DNA of 64,000 nucleotides from Streptomyces bicolor (GTDB taxonomy: Bacteria; Actinomycetota; Actinomycetes; Streptomycetales; Streptomycetaceae): NCBI RefSeq assembly GCF_000719285.1, contig NZ_JOFS01000033.1, positions 38,408-102,407 of the forward strand, given 5' to 3'. Below the pieces are notes generated by a model. That model had not been told where the DNA came from and made no database searches. It saw only the letters and a list, made by a program, of their open reading frames with translations. This document shows, piece after piece, positions 16,773 to 24,050 of this stretch. A program made the position numbers and the translations under genes. Numbering within the stretch: the stretch's first letter is position 1; the number at the start of each line of letters is the position of its first letter.

Positions 16773-18107
16773 TCAGGTTCCGATCACTTGCAGCGCGCCC
16801 CACAGCGCCAGCACCGAGCAGGTGAGCGCGGCAGGCACCGTGCACAGGCCGAGCCGGGTGAACTCGCCCAGCTCGACGTCGGTGTCGTGCGTGTGCACGA
16901 TCTTCCGCCACAGCAGCGTCGCCAGGGACCCGGCGTACGTGAGGTTGGGGCCGATGTTGACGCCGAGCAGCACCGCCAGCACCGCACCGGGCCCGGCCTC
17001 GGCGGTCAGCGGCAGGAGCACCAGCACGGCCGGCAGATTGTTGATCACGTTCGCCAGTAGGGCGGCCAGCGCGGCGATGCCCAGCAGCCCGGGCAGTCCG
17101 GTGCTGTCGGGGACGAGGTGACCGAGGGTGCCGTCCAGCCCGTTGTCGACGACCGCCCGCACCACGATCCCCAGCGCGAGGACGAATGCGAGGAACGGGA
17201 GGCCGACGGCCCGCACGAGGGCCCTGGGAGTGGTACGGCGCCGGATCAGGGCGCGGACGGCCAGCACCAGCGCCCCCGCCAGGGCAGCCCACGCCGGGTC
17301 GATCCCCACCGCGGAGGTCACCACGAACCCGGCCAGCGTGCCCACCACCGTGACGAGGGCGAACAGCGGCACCTCGGGCGGGCCGGCGGAGGGAGGTGCC
17401 TGTGCGCCGGCGTCCAGATCCACCGCGAAGAACCGGCGGAAGACCAGGTACTCGATGCCGATCGCGACCACCCACGGCAGCGCCATCAGCGCGGCGAAGC
17501 GGGTGAAGCTCAGCCCGCTCGCGGCGAACGCCAGCAGGTTGGTGAGGTTGGAGACGGGCAGCAGCAGGGAGGCCGTGTTCGACAGGTGGGCGCAGGCGTA
17601 CACATGCGGTTTGGCCTGGGCGCCGAGCCGGGCGGCGGTGGCGAAGACCACCGGGGTCAGCAGCACCACGGTGGCGTCCAGGCTCAGCACCGCGGTGATG
17701 AGCGAGGCGACGACGAACACCTGCCCGAGGAGCCGGCGCGGCCGCCCCGCGGCGGTGCGCGCCATCCAGGCTCCGCATGCCTGGAACAGGCCCTCGTCGT
17801 CGCACAGTCGGGCCAGCACCAGGACGGCGGCGAGGAAGCCGATCACCGGCCCGAGCCGGGCGGCCTCGTCCGAGGCATGATCAAGTGATATCGCCCCGGT
17901 GGCGATGACCACCCCCGCCGCCGGGACGGCGACGACCGCCTCCGGCAGTCCCCAGGGACGCACTACCGCGCATATCAGCACCATCACGAGAAGGACGGCC
18001 GAGAGTACTTCCGTGAGCGAGCCGTTCAGGGTCGGAGCCTTTCGAGATCGAGGGTGTCCGGTGAACGCGGCAGTGGCACAAACCACCTGGTCATCCGGGT
18101 AACCCAA
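16773..18107 (-). CDS. SLC13/ArsB-like membrane permease
   Basis: A 444-residue integral membrane protein with about 10-12 hydrophobic segments. ANVINNLPAVLVLLPL and LLGVNIGPNLTYAGSLATLL match the paired NNLP and GxNxGP hairpins of the ArsB/SLC13 ion transporter superfamily; LSNTASLLLPVSNLTNLLAF is the equivalent motif in the first repeat. Arsenite efflux pumps and anion/sodium symporters share this fold. There is no ars regulator or reductase beside it, so arsenite specificity is only a possibility. The N-terminal 30 residues are uncertain and a later start may be used. Confidence 0.8.
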   Translation of the reverse strand: MGYPDDQVVCATAAFTGHPRSRKAPTLNGSLTEVLSAVLLVMVLICAVVRPWGLPEAVVAVPAAGVVIATGAISLDHASDEAARLGPVIGFLAAVLVLARLCDDEGLFQACGAWMARTAAGRPRRLLGQVFVVASLITAVLSLDATVVLLTPVVFATAARLGAQAKPHVYACAHLSNTASLLLPVSNLTNLLAFAASGLSFTRFAALMALPWVVAIGIEYLVFRRFFAVDLDAGAQAPPSAGPPEVPLFALVTVVGTLAGFVVTSAVGIDPAWAALAGALVLAVRALIRRRTTPRALVRAVGLPFLAFVLALGIVVRAVVDNGLDGTLGHLVPDSTGLPGLLGIAALAALLANVINNLPAVLVLLPLTAEAGPGAVLAVLLGVNIGPNLTYAGSLATLLWRKIVHTHDTDVELGEFTRLGLCTVPAALTCSVLALWGALQVIGT

Positions 18108-18113
18108 GATTAC

Positions 18114-19010
18114 TCAGGCCCGTGCGGCGGTCCGCACCGACAGCCCACGGCGCAGGCACTCGGCGAGGCGGGCGGCGATGGTGCCGTCCGGGTCGAGGCG
18201 AGGGTTGAAGATCGTGACGTCGAGACCCACGGCGCGCGCGTCGGCCAGCGCCGTCCGCAGCACGCTCTCCAGTTCGTCCCAGGTCAGGCCGCCGGGCTGG
18301 CGGTAGTCGACGGCGGGCATGATCGCGTCGTCCAGGACGTCGACGTCGAGGTGGATCCAGAACCCGGCCCCCGCACCGGCGGCGAGCCGGTCCACCGCCC
18401 GGCGCGCCGCGGTGCCCGCGCCGGACGCGCGTACGGCGTCGAGGTCGACGGCGTGCAGCCCGGCCGGGAGCGGCTGCATACCCGCCTGGGCGGACTCGGC
18501 GGCGTCGCGGAAGCCGAAGGCCACGACGTCCTCGTCCCGCACCAGGGGGCCGCGGCCCTCGAGGTCGGTGAGGAGCCGGGGGCCGCGGCCGGTGGCCAGG
18601 GCGAGTTCCATCGAGGCCGCCTCACCGGCCGGCTCCGCCGAGGGCTGGTAGAAGTCGGTGTGCCCGTCGAGGAACAGCAGGCCGTGGCGTCCGCGGCGGC
18701 GCAGGGCGAGGAGGTTGCCGAGCAGGATGCTGCAGTCCCCGCCGAGGACGACGGGGAAGCGGCCCGCGTCGAGGGCTTCTCCGACCGCGTCGGCCAGTCG
18801 GGCGGAGTACTCCGCGATGGCGTGCGGGTTGAGCACCCCGGTGCCGGCGTCCCTCGTCGGGTCGTAGGCGGGTGGTTCGATCCGGCCGGCGCGTACCGCG
18901 CCGGGAGTGGACGCCAGGTGACTGTCGAGCAGCACGGCCGGCAGGTCCTGGACCCCCGAGGGTCGCAGTCCGAGCACGGACGGCGCCTCGATGATCGCGA
19001 TTTCCCGCAT
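18114..19010 (-). CDS. Arginase/agmatinase/formiminoglutamase family hydrolase
   Basis: A 298-residue ureohydrolase-fold protein. The Mn-binding motifs are VVLGGDCSILLG, LLFLDGHTDFY and FWIHLDVDVLDD, holding the expected Asp and His ligands of the binuclear site. The ATG at 19010 has GGGAGCGGAG in front and removes 15 poorly conserved upstream residues. The family releases urea or a related group from guanidino compounds; whether this one uses arginine, agmatine or another substrate cannot be told. It is co-oriented with the permease 6 bp downstream, so they probably share a transcript. Confidence 0.88.
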   Translation of the reverse strand: MREIAIIEAPSVLGLRPSGVQDLPAVLLDSHLASTPGAVRAGRIEPPAYDPTRDAGTGVLNPHAIAEYSARLADAVGEALDAGRFPVVLGGDCSILLGNLLALRRRGRHGLLFLDGHTDFYQPSAEPAGEAASMELALATGRGPRLLTDLEGRGPLVRDEDVVAFGFRDAAESAQAGMQPLPAGLHAVDLDAVRASGAGTAARRAVDRLAAGAGAGFWIHLDVDVLDDAIMPAVDYRQPGGLTWDELESVLRTALADARAVGLDVTIFNPRLDPDGTIAARLAECLRRGLSVRTAARA

Positions 19011-19339
19011 CTCCGCTCCCTTCCGCCGCTGCTCCCTGTCCACTGCCGCCCTCATTCCATCTGTCCCACACCCGGAGGCCGGTCACCACTCGAGGCCGGC
19101 CGGGGGCAGGGGCGGGGCAGGGCGCGCTCACGGCTCGGCGGTGCGCTCCCCTAGCAGGGCTTCCCGAGCCCAGCCTCCTACTGGCCAAAACTCATCGCTG
19201 TGTGACCGGAGTTGACCCACGGTGATGCAGAGCTCAACTGCTACCGGCGGTAAAGGCTTGCTTTCGCGTAACCCGGCCCCGTACACCTTGCTCCACAACT
19301 GGCCCCGCAACTGGCCAGGACTCTGGGGGGAGTTGGCTT
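19011..19339. other. Divergent intergenic region before the MHYT gene
   Basis: A 329-bp region between divergent genes with no convincing gene. It holds the dyad TACCG-G-CGGTA (19242-19252), AGTTGA (19210-19215) paired with TCAACT (19234-19239), and repeated ACTGGCC words at about 19181 and 19300-19316. Promoters for both neighbours must lie here. Confidence 0.5.
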
Positions 19340-20221
19340 ATGGAAGGCACGGTGGACGGGTTCCGCTATGGTGCGGTGACCCCGGTGGCGGCCTATCTGA
19401 TGGCCTGCCTGGGAGGGGCGCTGGGACTGCGGTGCATCGTCCGTACGCTGCTCAGCGAACAGTCGTGGAAGGCGGGTTGGCTGGCGCTCGGCGCCGCCTC
19501 GATCGGCTGCGGCATCTGGACGATGCACTTCATCGCGATGATCGGCTTCCAGGTCGAGGAGGCCCGGATCGGTTACGACGCGGGACTCACCGTCATCAGC
19601 CTCGCCGTGGCCATCGTCGTGGTCGGCATCGGCGTGTTCATCGTCGGCTATCTGGGCGCGGGCAAGGGCGCGCTGACCAGCGCCGGTGTCATCACCGGGC
19701 TCGGTGTGGCCGCCATGCACTATCTGGGCATGGCGGCGATGCGCCTCGACGGCAGCATCCGGTACGACGTGTTCACCGTCGGGCTCTCGATCCTGATCGC
19801 GATCGTCGCCGCGACCGCCGCGCTGTGGGCGGCCGTGACCATCCGCGGTTTCCTGACCAGCCTGGGCGCCAGCATGGTCATGGGGGTGGCGGTCTCCGGG
19901 ATGCACTACACGGGCATGGCCGCCGTCAGCGTGCATCTGCACGGCCGGACCGGCGCGTCGTGGGCCGGTGACTCGCCCACCTCGCTCTTACTGCCCATGC
20001 TCCTGGGGCCGGCGATCTTCCTCCTGCTGGCCGGAGTGGTGGTGATGTTCGACCCGCTGCTGGTTCTCGGAGAGGGCGAGTGGAGCCGGTCCGGCGCCTC
20101 CACGCGCACCGGGGAACCGAGCGGCCCCTCGTGGCAACGGGCCGATGGGGAGGGCGAGTTCACGGCACCCACCGCCGACGCCCAGCCGCCGCGCCGGGAA
20201 CCGACCGTCCCCAAGTGGTGA
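19340..20221 (+). CDS. MHYT-domain membrane sensor protein
   Basis: A 293-residue integral membrane protein made of an MHYT domain plus a short cytoplasmic tail. Three MHYT-like motifs occur in successive helices: WTMHFIAM, AAMHYLGMAAM and GMHYTGMAAV. The His and Met side chains are thought to hold copper, by which the domain may sense O2, CO or NO. No GGDEF, EAL or kinase domain is attached, so it must signal through partners or act as a redox protein itself. Codon 217 (19988-19990) is TTA, making expression likely to depend on the bldA leucyl-tRNA. GGGGGGAG precedes the ATG. Confidence 0.88.
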   Translation: MEGTVDGFRYGAVTPVAAYLMACLGGALGLRCIVRTLLSEQSWKAGWLALGAASIGCGIWTMHFIAMIGFQVEEARIGYDAGLTVISLAVAIVVVGIGVFIVGYLGAGKGALTSAGVITGLGVAAMHYLGMAAMRLDGSIRYDVFTVGLSILIAIVAATAALWAAVTIRGFLTSLGASMVMGVAVSGMHYTGMAAVSVHLHGRTGASWAGDSPTSLLLPMLLGPAIFLLLAGVVVMFDPLLVLGEGEWSRSGASTRTGEPSGPSWQRADGEGEFTAPTADAQPPRREPTVPKW

Positions 20222-20224
20222 CCC

Positions 20225-20264
20225 GGGGAGGCGGAGCCCGCGACGCGCCGGACCCTGCCTCCCC
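20225..20264 (+). terminator. Hairpin after the MHYT gene
   Basis: GGGGAGGC (20225-20232) pairs with GCCTCCCC (20257-20264) over a 24-nt loop, starting 4 nt after the MHYT stop. The long loop makes it a moderate candidate. Confidence 0.5.
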
Positions 20265-20302
20265 CCGCTCGGCCTTCTCTAGATCATTGTTACGGTGCAC
20301 GC

Positions 20303-21805
20303 GTGTCTGACTCCTCACGCGATACCGCCGAGGGCGCCGGCTGGGGCGCCACCGAACTCGGCGAGTACAAGCGGCTGATGCCGCACAAGGTCGAGAAGAT
20401 CTCCTGGCTCAACCCGAAGACGCTCTGGGCCGCCCGCAACGGCGTCCTCGCGTCCTGGTTCGGAGACCCCACCGGGCGCACCCGAAGCCGCTGGGTGGCG
20501 CAGCGGGCGGCCGCCGGGGTGCCGGCCGACAAGGTGATCCGGCGTGACGACCCGGACCGCTTCTCCTTCCTCGTCATCGGTGACACCGGCGAGGGGGACG
20601 AGCCCCAGTACGCCGTCGTACCGGGTCTTTTGAAGGTGGGCCGCGACACACGGTTCGCGGTCGTCGCGAGTGACGTGATCTATCCGGTGGGCAGTGCCGA
20701 CGACTACGGCACCAAGTACTTCCGGCCGTACCAGGACTACCAGGCACCGATATACGCGATACCGGGCAACCACGACTGGTACGAGGACCTGGGCGCGTTC
20801 ATGCGCGTCTTCTGCGGCGACGCCCCGCCCCTCGAACCCGAGGCCGCTCCGCGCCCGCCCGGCAGGGCCTGGCTGCGGTCACTGCTGTGGCACCGGCCAC
20901 GCAAGGGAGACGGCCAACGCCTCAGCGAGGTCCGCGAGTTGAGGTCGGCTCCGGCTCAACAGGCCGTCCAGCCGGGGCCGTACTGGGCGATCGACGCCGG
21001 GCCGGTCCGCATCGTCGGCATCGACACCGGACTGCTCGGGACCATCGACGCCGAGCAGGGCGCCTGGCTGCGCGAGGTGTCCAGGGATCCCCGGCCGAAG
21101 ATCCTCATCACCGGCCAGCCCCTGTACGTGGACGGTGAGCACCACCCCTGCGCGATCGAAGGGGGCGGCACCGTCGACGAGATCGTCCGCGACCCGGCCC
21201 ACCGCTATGTCGCGGCGATCGGCGGCGACATCCACAACTACCAGCGCTACCCGGTGCAGGTGGACGGCCGGACCATCCAGTACCTCGTGTCGGGCGGCGG
21301 CGGTGCCTTCATGCACGCCACGCACACGATTCCGCGGGTCGACATAGCGAACGTCACCGAGAAGGAGTTCCGCTGCTATCCCCTGCGCGGCGACTCCCTG
21401 GCCTTCTACAGCGCGCTCTACGGACGTCGGCTGCGCCTGCGCCGCTTCTTCACCCTCACCGAGGCGCAGGCGGCGGCCGTCGTCGCCGAGCGGCTGGAGA
21501 TCCAGCCGGGGCGCGCACCGGCCCCGCACGCCCGCATCACATGGCGCACGCGTCTGGTCGCGGGCCTGCTGGGCACCGGACGCCGCCCCGACCGGGCCAA
21601 GCGGTTCCGCCTCCCCGTGCGCAAGATCCACACGCAGCTGTTCTCGCCGAGCTCGGCGACCTACAGCCCGCCGTTCTTCAAGTGCTTCCTGCGTGTGGAC
21701 GTCACCCCGGAGACCGTCCGGCTGCGGTGCTACGCCGCGACCGGCAACCGCGCCCAGGAGCTCGACCCGCCGGTCGAGGACGAGGTCACCATTGCGCTGA
21801 TCTGA
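20303..21805 (+). CDS. Calcineurin-like metallophosphoesterase
   Basis: A 500-residue metallophosphoesterase. The binuclear-metal motifs are present in order: FLVIGDTGEGD (about residues 89-99), YAIPGNHDWYEDLG (about 153-166) and AAIGGDIHNYQRY (about 307-319). The first block lacks the canonical GDxH His, reading GDTG, while GNHD is intact. The C-terminal 100 residues are family-specific and unlike purple acid phosphatases. It starts with GTG. There is no signal peptide or membrane segment, so it is probably cytoplasmic. The phosphoester substrate is unknown. Confidence 0.85.
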   Translation: MSDSSRDTAEGAGWGATELGEYKRLMPHKVEKISWLNPKTLWAARNGVLASWFGDPTGRTRSRWVAQRAAAGVPADKVIRRDDPDRFSFLVIGDTGEGDEPQYAVVPGLLKVGRDTRFAVVASDVIYPVGSADDYGTKYFRPYQDYQAPIYAIPGNHDWYEDLGAFMRVFCGDAPPLEPEAAPRPPGRAWLRSLLWHRPRKGDGQRLSEVRELRSAPAQQAVQPGPYWAIDAGPVRIVGIDTGLLGTIDAEQGAWLREVSRDPRPKILITGQPLYVDGEHHPCAIEGGGTVDEIVRDPAHRYVAAIGGDIHNYQRYPVQVDGRTIQYLVSGGGGAFMHATHTIPRVDIANVTEKEFRCYPLRGDSLAFYSALYGRRLRLRRFFTLTEAQAAAVVAERLEIQPGRAPAPHARITWRTRLVAGLLGTGRRPDRAKRFRLPVRKIHTQLFSPSSATYSPPFFKCFLRVDVTPETVRLRCYAATGNRAQELDPPVEDEVTIALI

Positions 21806-21885
21806 CCGGGCACCGCGGGAACATCACCGCTGGCCGGCGGGTTGGCACTGCCGTACCAGGTGATCGCCGACCCATGGAGGGGCCC

Positions 21886-22923
21886 GTGCCGCCGACCTCA
21901 CGACCGCTTCGCAAACTGGGCTTCCTCACCATCGGGCTGTTCGACGAGGCGGATCCACGCCGGGGCCACGAGTCCACCCTCGAGATCATCGAGTTGGGCG
22001 AGCGGCTCGGCTTCGACAGCGCGTGGCTCCGCCACCGTCATCTCCAGTACGGCATCTCCTCCCCCGTCGCCGTCCTCGCCGCCGCCTCCCAGCGGACCCG
22101 CCGGATCGAGCTCGGCACCGCGGTCATCCCGCTCGGCTGGGAGAACCCGCTGCGTCTGGCCGAGGACCTGGCCACGGTCGACATCCTGTCGGGCGGCCGT
22201 GTCAACCCGGGCGTCAGCGTGGGTCCGCCGATGCACTACGACCGCGTCAAGGAGGCCCTGTACCCGGACACGGCCGACGCCGAGGACTTCGGCTACGAGC
22301 GGGTGCGGCGGTTGCTGGACTTCGTGCGGGGCAAGCCGGTCACCGACTTCAGCGGGGCTGAGGCGTTCGAAGTGTTCTCGGACCGTGTGCAGCCGCACTC
22401 CCCCGGCCTTGGCAGCCGTATGTGGTACGGCGGCGGCAGCCTGCGTTCGGCTCAGTGGGCCGGCGAGCACGGAATGAACTTCCTGACCAGCAGCGTCGTC
22501 AAGGCGGAAGGGCCCGAGGACGCGGAGCGGTCACCGGGGTTCGCCGAGATCCAGCTCTCGCACATCCGCGCCTTCCGCGCCCGTCACCCGGACGGCGAGA
22601 ACGCCCGTGTCTCCCAGGGCCTTGTCGTCATCCCCACCGACTCCGCCACGCCCGAGCAGCGAGCGAAGTACGAGGAGTACGTCGCCAAGCGCACCCCGCG
22701 CACCACGGCACCGCAGGGTCCGGCGCGGCTGCTGTTCGCGCCGGACCTCGTCGGCACCTCGGAGGAGATCGCCGAACGCCTCCACGCCCACGCCGCGTTC
22801 CGCGAGGTGGACGAGGTGGCGTTCGCGCTGCCCTTCACCTTCGGGCACGAGGACTATGTGCAGATCCTCACGGACATCGCCACCCGCCTGGGTCCGGCGC
22901 TGGGTTGGCGTCCGGGCGTCTGA
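21886..22923 (+). CDS. LLM-class flavin-dependent oxidoreductase
   Basis: A 345-residue bacterial-luciferase-like TIM-barrel oxidoreductase. Family features are LRKLGFLTIGLFDEADPRRG at the start, then SPVAVLAAASQRTRRIELGT and AVIPLGWENPLRLAEDLATV, then DILSGGRVNPGVSVG. The GTG at 21886 has GGAGG five bases upstream; the ATG at 21874 is the alternative. Such enzymes use FMN or F420. Its 3' end overlaps the 3' end of the giant PKS-NRPS gene by 56 bp on the other strand, so it could be a tailoring enzyme of that cluster, but this is inference only. Confidence 0.85.
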   Translation: MPPTSRPLRKLGFLTIGLFDEADPRRGHESTLEIIELGERLGFDSAWLRHRHLQYGISSPVAVLAAASQRTRRIELGTAVIPLGWENPLRLAEDLATVDILSGGRVNPGVSVGPPMHYDRVKEALYPDTADAEDFGYERVRRLLDFVRGKPVTDFSGAEAFEVFSDRVQPHSPGLGSRMWYGGGSLRSAQWAGEHGMNFLTSSVVKAEGPEDAERSPGFAEIQLSHIRAFRARHPDGENARVSQGLVVIPTDSATPEQRAKYEEYVAKRTPRTTAPQGPARLLFAPDLVGTSEEIAERLHAHAAFREVDEVAFALPFTFGHEDYVQILTDIATRLGPALGWRPGV

Positions 22924-24050
22924 GGGGCAGCCCCTCGCCGTCGACGAGGACTCGGTCCAGCAGGTGCAGCGGCGCGGGCCGGACCCCGGCCGCCTCGGCC
23001 GCGTCCCAGTGGGCGAGAGCCCGGGGCAGGTCGACCAGGCCGTGGATCAGGGGGAGATCGCCCGGGGGCCGGCCGGAGTCCGCGAGGTGGGCGTGGAGCA
23101 GTGACTCCAGTCGGCACGAGGCCAAGGTGCCCGGAATCCCGGGCCGCATGGCGAAGCCCGCGCTCGCCACGGCCGGCAGGTCCTCATTCAGCCGTGTCCG
23201 CGTGGAGTCGAGGGCCAGCAGACCGCCGCCTACGACCAGTACGTCCTGGTCACGGCTCATGCGGTCCAGCGCCCTCGCGGTGTCGAAGCAGTGCGGGAAG
23301 GAGTCGTCCACGACGATCGTGCCGGGCCGGAGCCGGTCGACGTCCAGGAGGGCCGTCGCGCCGCTCACGGCGGTGACGATCACATCGGCCTCGTAGACGG
23401 ACGCGGGAAGGGTCCGCCCCGACTCGGCGACCCGCACCGGCATCTCCGGATGCCCGGCCGACAGGTCCGCCGCCAGCCGCTTCAGTCGGGCGGTGCTGCC
23501 CGGCAGGTCGCACAGCAGCAGGCGGGCCGGCGGGGATGGTGCCGTCGCCAGCAGCAGCCGTAGGGACGAGGTGCCGATCGAGCCGCAGCCGACGACGGCG
23601 AGGGAGAGAGCGTCGAGCCGACGGCCGGTCGCGGCGAGCGCGGCCCGGACCGTCTTGACCACGGCCACGGTCGTCGATGCGTGCCCGGTGGTGATCGCCG
23701 CGCTCGTCGTGGTCTCGCGCAGCACGTCGTAGCCGTAGCCGGTGAGGGACGGGATCATGCCCGCCAGCGAGACGCAGCGGGCGCCGAGTGAGGCGGCGTG
23801 TTCCACGGCTCGGGCGGTGCGGGCCGCGAGGCCGCCGCCCGGAGCGAGTTCGTCGGCGAAGAGCGGGAGGGCGACGAAGCCGGTGTTCCCCAGCGCGGTC
23901 CCGGTCTCCTCCAGCAGCCGGGCGCGGCCCTCCGGGAAGAGGAGCGCCCTGATCTCCTCACGGCCCCGGCCCGGGCTCTCGGACGGCAGTCCGGCGAGGG
24001 CGGCGAGGTGGTGCGGGGCGGGCAGATATCCGACGAGCGCGGCGTCGAGG
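22868..24050 (-). other. C-terminal acyl-ACP-reductase-like (AAR) domain of the megasynthase
   Basis: Residues about 3728-4121 form a Rossmann protein not expected at the end of an NRPS. SLAGMIPSLTGYGYDVLR, TTGHASTTVAVV, then AVVGCGSIGTSSLRLLLA and VIVTAVSGATALLD follow the order of motifs in cyanobacterial long-chain acyl-ACP reductase, which has FTTGNTHTAY and a VVGATGDIG loop. LASCRLESLLHAHL places Cys4040 where that enzyme has its acyl-accepting cysteine. A reductive release of the PCP-bound product as an aldehyde is the natural hypothesis. Homology was judged by eye; a shikimate-dehydrogenase-like or ornithine-cyclodeaminase-like fold is the alternative. Confidence 0.65.

Noticed and set aside
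22868..23300. Thioesterase domain at the end of the megasynthase
   Set aside because: No GxSxG serine motif is present; the region is a Rossmann-type domain.
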